DNA from: Planctomycetota bacterium
GTDB lineage: Bacteria > Planctomycetota > MHYJ01 > JACPTZ01
Length of the DNA: 60,889 nt
Direction: 5' to 3'
NCBI GenBank assembly: GCA_016192525.1
Contig: JACPTZ010000175.1
Coordinates: 1 to 60,889, forward strand
Made by a program: the position numbers and the translations under genes. Positions 16,505-25,561 of this stretch are shown in pieces (position 1 is the stretch's first letter; each line of letters begins with the position of its first letter). Below the pieces are notes generated by a model. The model saw only the letters and a program-made list of their open reading frames with translations, ran no database searches and was not told where the DNA came from.

Positions 16505-17455
16505 CTATCTCTCCGGGTTGTCTCTCAAGGCTGCGATTTCGATCTGGAGCAAAGAGGCTTCTTCGCGGACCTCGGGAATCCCGGACTGCGTCTCCGCGAT
16601 GGACGCAATGCCGAGGCCGTCCGTGTAGACGAATCGGCGGGCTTCGCCGAGCGCGTCCCGGACATCGGGATCGGTTCCGTCCCGATCCCAGGTTTGAATC
16701 AGGGTCAAGAGTCCCCGCAGGGCGCGCAGCTTGGTCGTCAGCGAGGCCCTCCCCGCCGCGAGGTCCTCCAGGGCCCTCACGCCGGTGCGGTGCGGCCGGA
16801 CAATCATGGCGGAAAGAGCGTCGCCCGCCTTGATCGGATCGCGCGGATCCTGCACGACAAGCGCCAGGAGCCGGGAGGCCTCGCCGCTGCGGAGGTCGCT
16901 CAGGGCGAGGATCGCGGGGCGCGTGGCGTCGTCCGCGGGACGCAATGCAATGTCGCGCAGATACGGAATCGCCTCGACGTCGAGGATCGTGTCGCGCTCG
17001 GCGTCGACCACGGTGTCGCGTGTGCCCGAGAGGAAGAAGAGCAGGAGGGCCCGGCTCCGGTCCTCGCGGGAGGTCCTCCAGGCGCGGATGGCCGCTTGAA
17101 CGAGGTCCGGGGTCGGGCGCTCTCTCATCGAGAGGAGGAGAGACGCCTGGGTTTCGGGATCGGCGGTGAGAAGGGCCTGAAGCGCCTCCTCGGCGGGCGA
17201 ACCGGTGAGAAGCGGCGTCGCCCCGACCGCGATCTCCGCGGAGGTGTCTCCGGAATCAGGTACGGGCGCCGCGGAAGACGTTCGGGCCTCGTCCGCGCGA
17301 GTGAAGGAGCCCTTCGGCGCGAGGGGAATTCGCTCGGTCCCGGAGTTCCCCCGGATCGTCCCGAGGGAGGCCCAGAGCACGGCGATGAAGGCGGCCGCCG
17401 CAGCCGAGCCGACGCAGAGAGCCGGAAGCCAGGAAGGAACGGCGCGAGGGGTCAT
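16505..17455 (-). CDS. Membrane-anchored HEAT-like repeat protein
   Basis: The 316-residue product has one N-terminal hydrophobic segment (LPALCVGSAAAAAFIAVLWA), a Pro/Ser/Thr linker, and then a helical repeat body (AIPYLRDIALRPADDATRPA; SRLLALVVQDPRDPIKAGDA) typical of HEAT-like solenoids. It resembles the 406-residue protein at 59400-60620 in layout and composition, so the two are probably paralogues. Its ATG overlaps the stop of the HicB-like gene. A protein-interaction role outside the cytoplasm is likely; nothing more can be said. Confidence 0.75.
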   Translation of the reverse strand: MTPRAVPSWLPALCVGSAAAAAFIAVLWASLGTIRGNSGTERIPLAPKGSFTRADEARTSSAAPVPDSGDTSAEIAVGATPLLTGSPAEEALQALLTADPETQASLLLSMRERPTPDLVQAAIRAWRTSREDRSRALLLFFLSGTRDTVVDAERDTILDVEAIPYLRDIALRPADDATRPAILALSDLRSGEASRLLALVVQDPRDPIKAGDALSAMIVRPHRTGVRALEDLAAGRASLTTKLRALRGLLTLIQTWDRDGTDPDVRDALGEARRFVYTDGLGIASIAETQSGIPEVREEASLLQIEIAALRDNPER

Positions 17456-17664
17456 GAACGCGACCCCGCTGCAGCCGCCAAGGACGCCGATCGCACCCAG
17501 GTCTTCGGGGGACGGATGCCGTTCAGCAGATCCAGCCGCTCCCGGAGACGGTCAAGCGCCACGTCAAAGTCCTTCCCGCACGCGGCGGCACCCGGGATGT
17601 CCGGGCAGTAGGCCAGGACATGTCCGGTGGACTTGCTGTTCCAGAACCTCACGGTGGGTTTCAT
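17452..17664 (-). CDS. HicB-like small protein without HicA partner
   Basis: From the ATG at 17664 the product has 70 residues. The segment YCPDIPGAAACGKDFDVALD followed by RLRERLDLL matches the short beta-alpha N-terminal fold of HicB-type antitoxins, which usually read YCPDLPGCxxxGxTxEEA. No DNA-binding tail and no adjacent HicA-like toxin are present, so it is likely a stand-alone relative rather than a working toxin-antitoxin pair. It overlaps the HEAT-like gene by ATGA and heads the operon running down to 13607. Confidence 0.7.
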   Translation of the reverse strand: MKPTVRFWNSKSTGHVLAYCPDIPGAAACGKDFDVALDRLRERLDLLNGIRPPKTWVRSASLAAAAGSRS

Positions 17665-17801
17665 GCAGGACCGGTAACGCAACCGGAGTGCCGGGGCGGA
17701 ATCAACGTAAGTCCTTGTCCATCTGTGGACTTCCCTTCCGCATAATGCAGGCTGTGAGATTTCACTTGCGTCGCGCGCATGAATAGTGCACTCTTCGCAC
17801 C

Positions 17802-19397
17802 ATGCGTCCAACCCCACAGGCCGCCTCTATCGGAACGGACGAGATCCTCCACGCGGCGGAGATCGACTCGCTCGAGCAGCGGGTCCTCGAACTCGCCCTG
17901 GAGCGGACCGACTCGAAGCGGGGCTCGCTCTTTCTCTGGAACCCGCGAACGAGCGAACTCCGGGTGGAACTCCACCTCTCTGACGGTGTGCGGGTGGCGC
18001 TTCCGGACGCGGTGTTCAAGCGCCGGCTGGACGGTCGACCGAACGGAATCGCATTCTGGGTGGCGGACCGGAACGAACCCTATCTCTGCAACGACACGAC
18101 GACCGACCCGCAGTATGGCCGCTACTTCCAGCCGGCGAAATCGGTGGCCGCGGCCCCCATCGTCTATCAATCGATTCCGATCGGCGTGCTCTCGGTCGCC
18201 TCGCCGGAAACGAACGCCTTCACGCCGGCGCACATGGCGGAGCTGGAGGCGCTGGCCGCCTCTTCCGCCAAGTTCCTGCGTCGCGCGGCCCTCTACCGTT
18301 CGAAGCACTGGGGACAGCGACGACCGCTCCTGATCAAGGGACTTTCGCCCGAGTGGCTCGAGGTGGAGCGGACAATCGAACGGGTCTCGGCCACCGACGC
18401 CCCCGTACTCATCCGCGGGGAGAGCGGGACCGGGAAGGAACTGGTGGCGCACGCCATCCACTTCAACAGTCGGCGGATGGAGAAGCCCTTCATCACGGTG
18501 AACTGCGCGGCCATTCCGGAATCGCTCCTCGAGAGCGCCCTCTTCGGCCACGTCCGGGGCGCCTTCACCGGCGCGTCGTACGCCAAGGTGGGCGAGTTCC
18601 AGAAGGCCTCGGGGGGAACGCTCTTCCTGGACGAGGTGGGTGAGCTCACCCCCCCGCTCCAGGCGAAGATCCTGCGCGCCATCGATCAGGGAGAGGTTCA
18701 GCCGCTGGGAAGCAATGAGCCGCCGAAGCGCTGCGACGTGCGGGTGCTCGGCGCCACGAACCGCGACCTGGAACGGATGCGCCGCGAGGGCCTTTTCCGG
18801 GACGACCTGTACTTCCGACTCGCGGTGGTGACCGTCTCCCTCCCGCCGCTCCGCTCATTCATGAACAACCTGCTGGTCCTGTGCGACGTCTACATGGACC
18901 AGGCCAATCGACAGTTCGGCCGGAGCGTGCGCGAGATCAGCCCGGACGCCCTCGCGGCGCTTCACTCGTACGACTTCCCGGGCAACCTCCGCGAGCTCAA
19001 AAACGTGATCGACCATGCGGTCCTCATGGCCTCGGGGGAAACGATCGAGGGGCGGGACCTGACGCTGCCCCTCAGCCGCCCCGCGCGGCTCCCGCCGGGG
19101 ACCGGCGCCGAGGATCAAACGGCGGGGGCGCCGGCCGCCGGCCCGGATAAGGGCGCGCATCCCCCGCCAGGCGACGAGGCGTCGGGGGAACAGGGGGCGG
19201 GGCTCACGCTCTCCGCCGCCCGGGAGTCCGTCCTCCAGGAGGGCGAGCGGCGCTATCTCACCGACCTGATGCGCCGCTGTGAGGGGGATGTGAAGGCGGC
19301 CGCCGGGATCGCCGGAGTGGACATCACGACACTCTACCGTCTGATGAAGAAACGGGGCGTGAGTCCGAAGGGGAGGGGATGGTGGCATTCCTCGTAA
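17802..19397 (+). CDS. Sigma-54-dependent transcriptional activator with GAF sensor domain
   Basis: The 531-residue regulator has an N-terminal GAF-like sensor (about 15-165), a central AAA+ domain with Walker A GESGTGKE (206-213), the sigma-54 contact loop GAFTGA (253-258), Walker B FLDEVGEL and an RDDLYFRL finger region, then a proline/alanine-rich linker and a Fis-type helix-turn-helix (DVKAAAGIAGVDITTLYRLM). It should activate RpoN promoters in response to a ligand bound by the GAF domain. No aspartate receiver domain is present. It diverges from the HicB-led operon, which is a natural but unproven target. A CATAAT hexamer near 17740 could be its -10. Confidence 0.93.
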   Translation: MRPTPQAASIGTDEILHAAEIDSLEQRVLELALERTDSKRGSLFLWNPRTSELRVELHLSDGVRVALPDAVFKRRLDGRPNGIAFWVADRNEPYLCNDTTTDPQYGRYFQPAKSVAAAPIVYQSIPIGVLSVASPETNAFTPAHMAELEALAASSAKFLRRAALYRSKHWGQRRPLLIKGLSPEWLEVERTIERVSATDAPVLIRGESGTGKELVAHAIHFNSRRMEKPFITVNCAAIPESLLESALFGHVRGAFTGASYAKVGEFQKASGGTLFLDEVGELTPPLQAKILRAIDQGEVQPLGSNEPPKRCDVRVLGATNRDLERMRREGLFRDDLYFRLAVVTVSLPPLRSFMNNLLVLCDVYMDQANRQFGRSVREISPDALAALHSYDFPGNLRELKNVIDHAVLMASGETIEGRDLTLPLSRPARLPPGTGAEDQTAGAPAAGPDKGAHPPPGDEASGEQGAGLTLSAARESVLQEGERRYLTDLMRRCEGDVKAAAGIAGVDITTLYRLMKKRGVSPKGRGWWHSS

Positions 19398-19450
19398 TCG
19401 AGAGGCGCCCGCGTCGATGTTCACCCGTTGCAGAGCGGACGGGAGCCTGA

Positions 19451-19456
19451 TATCCT
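19451..19456 (+). promoter_or_regulatory. Putative leaderless promoter
   Basis: TATCCT lies six bases before the ATG at 19463, with TTGCAG (19428-19433) exactly 17 bases further upstream. Confidence 0.5.
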
Positions 19457-19462
19457 GCCGGC

Positions 19463-19660
19463 ATGGAAGACGATGAACTTCAGGAATGGTATCGCCTGAC
19501 GCCGGCCGAGCGATTCCGGCAATCGCAGAAACTCTGGGCCACCTTCCGGCTCCTGGGAGGCTCCCTTGATCCTGAACCCGATTCCCAAAGTCCTTTCTAC
19601 TTTCCGCCGCTTCCGGGTGAAGTCCCTCCTCAATGGAGTGCCGGACGGCTCCATTGCTGA
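19463..19660 (+). CDS. Small conserved-looking protein, 65 residues
   Basis: The product starts MEDDELQEWYRLTPAERFRQ and includes GGSLDPEPDSQSPF, a short block that looks like a genuine conserved small-protein motif. It is soluble and acidic at the start. A leaderless-type promoter precedes it. The next small frame overlaps it by 28 bases, and the two may form a pair. I recall similar small proteins next to nucleotidyltransferase-type toxins, but none is seen here and the function is unknown. Confidence 0.55.
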   Translation: MEDDELQEWYRLTPAERFRQSQKLWATFRLLGGSLDPEPDSQSPFYFPPLPGEVPPQWSAGRLHC

Positions 19661-19866
19661 TTGAGCTCGCGCGCCGATTCCGGCTTCTGGCGGAATCGCA
19701 GTCGGCGAAACGCCCCGCGATCCGATGCGCGTTGCGGGGAGGCTCGCCACGGATCGTCGATCGCGCGCTGCGCCGGGAGGAGGAACGGGAGCGGCGAGCC
19801 GATCGGCGCTACTGGGCGCCCCTGCGGAAAGAACTGGAACGGTGGAGGATGGGGCGAGACCGGTAG
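19633..19866 (+). CDS. Small basic hypothetical protein, 77 residues
   Basis: The frame overlaps the previous gene by 28 bases. Its charged C-terminus, REEERERRADRRYWAPLRKE, looks helical and protein-like, which argues that it is coding. The N-terminal half is less convincing. No family is recognised. It converges with the large beta-propeller gene ending at 19914. Confidence 0.4.
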   Translation: MECRTAPLLIELARRFRLLAESQSAKRPAIRCALRGGSPRIVDRALRREEERERRADRRYWAPLRKELERWRMGRDR

Positions 19867-19913
19867 AGGAGGACGCCGGCGAAGGGACGCGTGCGGCCGG
19901 CTTCGGGTACCCC

Positions 19914-22835
19914 CTACTCCCCGTAGAGCCGCACGGCGCCGTCGGCCGTGAATACGGCAAACTGCCCCGGCGCCGCGGCCTGCACGACCCCGATCGGCTC
20001 CGACCCCGGGCCTTCAAAGACCCCCGCGAGCGACGCGGCGTCCAGATCGCGCGCGAGACGGTAGATCTTCCCCTCCGACCCGCTCACCAGCACGATCGAC
20101 TCGTTGCGCAGCACGCACGGGAACGGACGCGACATCCCCTCACCGATGATCTGGCGCGGTCCGAGCTCGATTCCCGCCGGCAGGAGAGTGGCGCCCTCCT
20201 CGTGGGAGGCCACCAGGAAACGCCCCTTGTCCCCCGCCGAGGCGACCAGGTGGACGATCGGCGCCTCCAGCCGCGTCCAGTGCGGGACGTGCTGGTGGTC
20301 GGTCTGCCACGGGGAGAGCAGGTGCTGCCCGGCGGCCACGAACACGCGGCCGCGGCGGAGGGCGACGCGCTGCAAAAGCTGGATCGCCCTCGATCCATCC
20401 GGGGGAAACAGACCGGACCGATCGTCCTTCCACTCCTTCGGATTGACGATGGCAAACGTGCTTAGCAACTCCTCCACTTCCGTCGCTGATCCACCGCCGA
20501 TGAGAACCCACGATCCCTTCAGGGACCACTCGAGATCGTAGTGGGAGAGGACCGCAGCGTTTCCGTCGAAACACACCACCCACGTGCCTCCCCTCGCGTC
20601 TCGAGCGATCCCGTAAAGGGCTTTGGGCAGATCTGCCGGTGAACCGATCTGCTCGCGCTCGCGAAAGCAATCCTGCGAGGGCAGGAGCTGCATCTCCAGC
20701 CGCCGGCCGATGCGCGGAACTGCGATCGTCGGCTGGGACGGATGGGACCCGGGCACGAGCAGCACCGAGCCGGCCAGCACCACGTCCCAAACAACGGCCT
20801 GGAAGATTCCATCCCACCTCCCCCGCAGCCCCACCGCCTTGTGGCCCTCCCGGGTCCCTACCGCGTAGAACCAGGCGTCGCGGGACTGAACCGCCCCCCA
20901 CTCCACCTCCTGCGGAAGCTGAAACTTGCGGATCAGCGTCGGCCCGCGCTTCGGCGGCCTCAGGACGGTGGCGAGACGACTCAGGTCCGACCAGCGCCGG
21001 GTGTATCGCTCCGCGTCGCGGGCCAGGACCTTGTCCTCGGGATCGAGCCGGGTGAGCGTCTGCGTCAGTCTTCTCGATTCGGCCGGATCGGCGGAGGGGA
21101 GACGCCTCCCGACCGTGACGCGATTGAGATCCGCCGCACGTTCGCGGACGGTCCGGTCCGGGTAGGTCACCGCCACCTCTGCCAGCGATTCCGCGAGCGG
21201 GAGGGCGAGTCGCGCCGGCGGTTCCTCCATCCGCAATGCGGCCACCCGTCTCGTGGCATCGCCGTGCCGACCCAGTTTTCCAAGAAGGTGGAACCCCGCC
21301 TTGAGACACTTCCCGGCCTGCGCGGAGTGGGGCCAGCCCTGCGCGAGCACCGCCAGGGCCTCGTCGGGGGCGCGGACCTTCTCCTCGAGCAGCGCGGCGG
21401 CGCCGATGAAGTCGCTCTGTTGCCAGAGGATCGAGACTCCTTTCCGGTAGGCCTTCTCGGCGTCTTCGGGTCGCCCGATCGAGGTATAGAGATCGCCCAC
21501 CTCGACGAAGGCCTGATGCTCCTCGTACAGGCGGATCGCCTCCAGAAACAATCCTGCCCGCGCGAGACAGGCGGCGGCCTTGAGCGGGAGCTTCAACCGT
21601 TCCAGATAGAGGGTGGCGGCCTCACGGAAGTGCCGCCCCTGTTCGAGAGCCGCGGCGGCGGAGGTCAGGTCCCCCAGCAGTTCCGCAAAGATGTACGCCG
21701 CGCGACGGTGTCTCCCAAGACCGAGTTCCCGATTGGCGATCTCGCGGTACCTCTGGAGCAGCCTCGCGTACATCTGAGAGGGAATGCCCCACGGGTCCGT
21801 CGGGCCGCCGGCGAACAGACGCGACAGGTTGAAGTCGACACTTCTCATCCCCAGCCATCCGCTCGGAACAGTCGCCCCCCGGCCGAGGTTCCCGGTCCCA
21901 GCAAGCGGCAGTGCGAATCGCAGCCCTTGATCGGGATCGGTCTCGAGGAGCCGCAGGAGTCGGTTGATTTCGCGATGGCGCGCCGCGTCGAGCGCCTCCG
22001 CCAGGGCGGAGAGTCGCTGGTCCGACCAGCCCTTCAGACGACGGAGCCAGTCGGGCGTCGACGGCGAACGGGGCGGCCGGCGGCCGCCCCCCGTCCCGCC
22101 GAGCGACGTCAGTCGGCGGCGAAGAAACGCCCCGAGCCCTCGCAGAATCGCCACGGCCCCCACCCCGGCCATCGTGACGCTTCTCACGCCGCGCAGGGCC
22201 ATCCCGAGACTCCACCTCCCCACCCGCGCTGCGATCCCCCGCCCCGGCTCGCCGGCCGCGGGAGGCAGTTCCGACCCCGGCTGCGTCCCGATGTCGTCCT
22301 GCGACTCGCGCCTCAGGAGGTCCATCGTCATGGGGGTGTCGAAGGTCACGGAACGAAGCCCGGGTGAAGGGGCGAGACCGGGATCGGCCCGGTCCCACGA
22401 GACCGCCCGTTCCTCGGGCGGAGCGATCAGGTCGTGCACCCTCAGTACATCCCGCGCTTCGAAACCCACCAGTCCGGCTGTGGGATGAAACACGAGGAGG
22501 GCGCCCGGGAGGATGGCCTGAATCTCCGCGTCGGTCAGCTCCGGATCGAGCCGGGAATCGATCGGCAGGTGGAGCCGACGGGCGATTGCGCCGTAGGGAA
22601 GCGCGCGAGGCGACGGTGAGGGAACGGCGCCGGCCGGCGCCGTGACCAGGACGCCGCAGGGGCCGGGATCACTCCCGCTGCCGGGCAGGAGGTGGAGCGA
22701 CAGGGACTCTGTCGGGACCCCCCACCCCGCGATCTCCTCGAGCCAGGCCGCGGGTCGATCGCCCGGGATGAACCAGGCGGCGGCCTCGCGCTGGGTCCTC
22801 TCGCACGGTCGGAGCCGGAGCGGGACCCGGATCAC
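19914..22835 (-). CDS. TPR/beta-propeller component of a MoxR-vWA ternary system
   Basis: The 973-residue product starts at a GTG overlapping the previous stop (GTGA). An N-terminal domain of about 180 residues begins IRVPLRLRPCERTQREAAAW. TPR-like helical hairpins follow at about 390-500 (AAACLARAGLFLEAIRLYEE, VEVGDLYTSIGRPEDAEKAY), and the C-terminal part (about 600-973) is strand-rich with propeller-like blades, ending PGQFAVFTADGAVRLYGE. It is the last gene of the five-gene MoxR operon and is expected to be a large scaffold or sensing subunit of the bpX-type ternary conflict system. The exact bpX class could not be assigned by eye. No signal peptide. Confidence 0.8.
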   Translation of the reverse strand: MIRVPLRLRPCERTQREAAAWFIPGDRPAAWLEEIAGWGVPTESLSLHLLPGSGSDPGPCGVLVTAPAGAVPSPSPRALPYGAIARRLHLPIDSRLDPELTDAEIQAILPGALLVFHPTAGLVGFEARDVLRVHDLIAPPEERAVSWDRADPGLAPSPGLRSVTFDTPMTMDLLRRESQDDIGTQPGSELPPAAGEPGRGIAARVGRWSLGMALRGVRSVTMAGVGAVAILRGLGAFLRRRLTSLGGTGGGRRPPRSPSTPDWLRRLKGWSDQRLSALAEALDAARHREINRLLRLLETDPDQGLRFALPLAGTGNLGRGATVPSGWLGMRSVDFNLSRLFAGGPTDPWGIPSQMYARLLQRYREIANRELGLGRHRRAAYIFAELLGDLTSAAAALEQGRHFREAATLYLERLKLPLKAAACLARAGLFLEAIRLYEEHQAFVEVGDLYTSIGRPEDAEKAYRKGVSILWQQSDFIGAAALLEEKVRAPDEALAVLAQGWPHSAQAGKCLKAGFHLLGKLGRHGDATRRVAALRMEEPPARLALPLAESLAEVAVTYPDRTVRERAADLNRVTVGRRLPSADPAESRRLTQTLTRLDPEDKVLARDAERYTRRWSDLSRLATVLRPPKRGPTLIRKFQLPQEVEWGAVQSRDAWFYAVGTREGHKAVGLRGRWDGIFQAVVWDVVLAGSVLLVPGSHPSQPTIAVPRIGRRLEMQLLPSQDCFREREQIGSPADLPKALYGIARDARGGTWVVCFDGNAAVLSHYDLEWSLKGSWVLIGGGSATEVEELLSTFAIVNPKEWKDDRSGLFPPDGSRAIQLLQRVALRRGRVFVAAGQHLLSPWQTDHQHVPHWTRLEAPIVHLVASAGDKGRFLVASHEEGATLLPAGIELGPRQIIGEGMSRPFPCVLRNESIVLVSGSEGKIYRLARDLDAASLAGVFEGPGSEPIGVVQAAAPGQFAVFTADGAVRLYGE

Positions 22836-25561
22836 TTGACCCTCTGGGCAAAGGAGCGGATCAGCTCGTGCAGGCGATCGGCGGGGACATCTTCGGTCAT
22901 TCCGGTGAAAAACCGGTTTCCGTAGAGGTCGCCTTCGGATGTCCAGGCCGCCGTGCGTCCGTCGGAGAGCACGAGCGTGATCTCCGGAAGCGCCCGGTCG
23001 GAACTCACCAGATGAAAAAGCCCGCGCGAGTCCAGGTAGGCCGCGCTGCCGTCCGCGAAGGGGTGCGACCGGAGACGGATGCGCGTACCGGCGACGAAGC
23101 CTGCCTTGCGCAGGGGAAAGACCGGCGAATCTGGCCCCTCGCGCTTGGACCAAGAGTCGAGGAGGATTTGCCCTCGATCGAGTCGAAGCACTGAACTTGA
23201 ACCGCGTTTCTGCCTGAGGACCAGTCGCCCGTCGGAGTCGAACGCCAGCGACTCGAACTTTCTTCGCAGACCCCGGTGGCGCGGTAGACAGGCCGCCGCG
23301 GCCGGCTCCTCGGAGAAGGCCTGATAACCGGTGTTTACCACTCCAGACTTCAGGTCCAGGACCATCGGAGACGGGCCGGCGGACAAAGCCACCCGATGCC
23401 CGTCACGGGAGACGCTCTTGACGAGAAATTCCGCGGGAATCCTCCCCTTGAGCGGGATCTGCACCCCGCTGCTGATGGAGATGACCGAACCGCTCTCGGG
23501 CAGAATGTCCCAGGGCCCGTCGGTCCCGGGACGGTCAAAGAGATGGTGGTGACGGCCTTCGAGCCGCTCCATCCGCGCCTGCGTCCCGTCCCAGGTGAGC
23601 GCGTACCATCCGTCCCGGTCGCGAAAAAAGCGCCCGCTCCTCTGCCAGTGCATCCCCGCGGAGCCGACAAAGTCGGCCACCTGCGCTCTCGACACCGTGT
23701 CAATGACAAGGATTTGTTCGAGCGCCGCTCCCGCCCGGGTGATGAGGAGCAGGAGCGGATCGTAGAACGCGGCGCCCTTGAGGGGCCGACCACCGCCGAA
23801 TCCGACCACCTGTTGCTCCCCGCTCCGCAGATGGCAGAAGAGGACCTTCACCTCCGGAGAGCCGGGGGTGTGCACGGCGGCGTGGACCGACCCGTCGTCA
23901 CGAATCGCCATCGAAAGCAGCCGACCCTTCGGCAGAAGATCGGCGATCTGGCGCCCACCCCGGTTCAGGTCCTCGAAGTGCAAGAGACGCCCGTCCCGAA
24001 CCGCCGCCACAACGCCGCCGTCTTCGTGATAGCAGATCTGATCTCGTGCCACCGGCTCGGGGAGGTAGAGCGGGAACGGTTCCACGCCGAAGATGAGCGG
24101 GAGATCAGGTCTCCGGTCTCGTGCAACGAGCGGCGCCGCGCGGTCCGACGGCTCCGGCGGCGGAAGGACATCGCGGAGCGACAGCACGGCCTCGCGGACC
24201 GACTTCCGGCCCCAGGGGGTGACCTCCGAGAGGCGGAAGGCGCCGTCCCGGGCCACGGTGGCCAGAAAGAGCGGACGGCGATCGATGCCGTCGAGCTCGC
24301 GGAGAAAGTCCGGATCGCTCGCGGCGTCAGCGTGCGTCACGAGCACCGCATCGACCGGCGTATCCGGCGACTCGGCGGCCTCGAGGAACGGACGCAGCGA
24401 GGCGCCGGGGTGCGGCGCCGCTTCAAGCCGGCCGAGGTGGTCGATCAAGCCCTCGCGCGTGGTCAGGTCGATCCGCTCCACGCCTCCGGCCGAGGACCGC
24501 CAGGCCGGGACCTCTTCGTCGCGCCGTGTAGTGGCCGTGAGGGCGAGCGCCACCGCGGTGGCGAAGAGACGGGGAAGGCCCCAGAGTCTCACCCCGCAGT
24601 CGAGCAGCAGCGCCCGGCGTCTCGGCGGGAGACCGGGCGGAGACTCCCTGCGGGTGAACAGGGCCTCGTTGAGGGCGAGTCGGACCGCCAGGATGGCGTC
24701 GTCGTTCGCCAGTTCACTCAGGAGAAGCCGGTCGAGCGGCCCGCGATTGGTGATATCCGAGACGCCGCCGACCGGAATCTCCTCCCGCTCCGAGACGGGG
24801 CGCGGCACGTGTACGGCGGCCATGAGATCGTGGGCCAGCCGGGCGAGTCCCGACCACTCCGGTTCGCCGCGCAATTTCAGGAGCAGGGCCCGCACCCGCT
24901 CCGACGGCGAGAGGTCGATCGGCGCGGGGAGGGGAATCTCCTCCAGGCCGGTCTTCTCGATCGCCCGAAGGTCCTCCGGCCGGATCTCCGCCGGAAGGCA
25001 GCCCCGGAGCACCGAGAGCATCGGAAGGAGGAATGGCCAGCCCGCCGGATCGCCGCTCGACGGGTCCAGGTCCCGGGGCCCCAATCCCTCGCCCAGGCCC
25101 TCCACGATCGTGCGGGCGTCCTCCGGCTTCCCCACGCCCTTCGTTCGGCCGAAGATCCTGAGCGCGAGGGTCGCCTTCTTCCCGGCCCCGGTTCGACACT
25201 CCTCGGGAAGGGCGTGGATCGCTTCGAGGCGCTGGAGGACGTCGGCGATGAGCGTGTGAACGAGGCGGCTCGAGGCCGAGCCGGTCTTCGTCAGCTCTTT
25301 GGCGAGGGCCAGGAGCGAGGCCGCGCGCCCGCCGGACGGCGTCCTCCAGCCCTCCCGGCACGAGGCGAGCATGAGCGCCACGGCGCCGAACGGCGGGAAC
25401 CCGGTGGGCGCCAGGCGCGTGAGGACCGTCTCTACCTCGGCCCGGAACGCCACCACCGACCCGTCGGCCCAGAGGAGGGTCTGACCGTCGTCCGCCCACT
25501 TCCACGGGGCGCCCGGTGGAGGAGCGAGGTACTCGCGGGCGCAGTTCCGGGCGAAACTCAC
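22832..25561 (-). CDS. vWA-like/beta-propeller fusion of the ternary system, MIDAS apparently degenerate
   Basis: From the GTG at 25561 (GTGA overlap) the product has 909 residues. The N-terminal domain (ADDGQTLLWADGSVVAFRAE) precedes a helical section. A Rossmann-like region around 315-480 resembles a vWA domain: ALLLDCGVRLWG sits where DxSxS is expected but lacks both serines, and DAVLVTHADAASDPDF sits at the later acidic position. The last 420 residues are propeller-like (LAFDSDGRLVLRQKRGSSSV, GSAAYLDSRGLFHLVSSD). A vWA-propeller fusion beside MoxR fits the MoxR-vWA-beta-propeller ternary systems. The frame is open upstream to 25894, but the overlap fixes the start. Confidence 0.8.
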   Translation of the reverse strand: MSFARNCAREYLAPPPGAPWKWADDGQTLLWADGSVVAFRAEVETVLTRLAPTGFPPFGAVALMLASCREGWRTPSGGRAASLLALAKELTKTGSASSRLVHTLIADVLQRLEAIHALPEECRTGAGKKATLALRIFGRTKGVGKPEDARTIVEGLGEGLGPRDLDPSSGDPAGWPFLLPMLSVLRGCLPAEIRPEDLRAIEKTGLEEIPLPAPIDLSPSERVRALLLKLRGEPEWSGLARLAHDLMAAVHVPRPVSEREEIPVGGVSDITNRGPLDRLLLSELANDDAILAVRLALNEALFTRRESPPGLPPRRRALLLDCGVRLWGLPRLFATAVALALTATTRRDEEVPAWRSSAGGVERIDLTTREGLIDHLGRLEAAPHPGASLRPFLEAAESPDTPVDAVLVTHADAASDPDFLRELDGIDRRPLFLATVARDGAFRLSEVTPWGRKSVREAVLSLRDVLPPPEPSDRAAPLVARDRRPDLPLIFGVEPFPLYLPEPVARDQICYHEDGGVVAAVRDGRLLHFEDLNRGGRQIADLLPKGRLLSMAIRDDGSVHAAVHTPGSPEVKVLFCHLRSGEQQVVGFGGGRPLKGAAFYDPLLLLITRAGAALEQILVIDTVSRAQVADFVGSAGMHWQRSGRFFRDRDGWYALTWDGTQARMERLEGRHHHLFDRPGTDGPWDILPESGSVISISSGVQIPLKGRIPAEFLVKSVSRDGHRVALSAGPSPMVLDLKSGVVNTGYQAFSEEPAAAACLPRHRGLRRKFESLAFDSDGRLVLRQKRGSSSVLRLDRGQILLDSWSKREGPDSPVFPLRKAGFVAGTRIRLRSHPFADGSAAYLDSRGLFHLVSSDRALPEITLVLSDGRTAAWTSEGDLYGNRFFTGMTEDVPADRLHELIRSFAQRVK

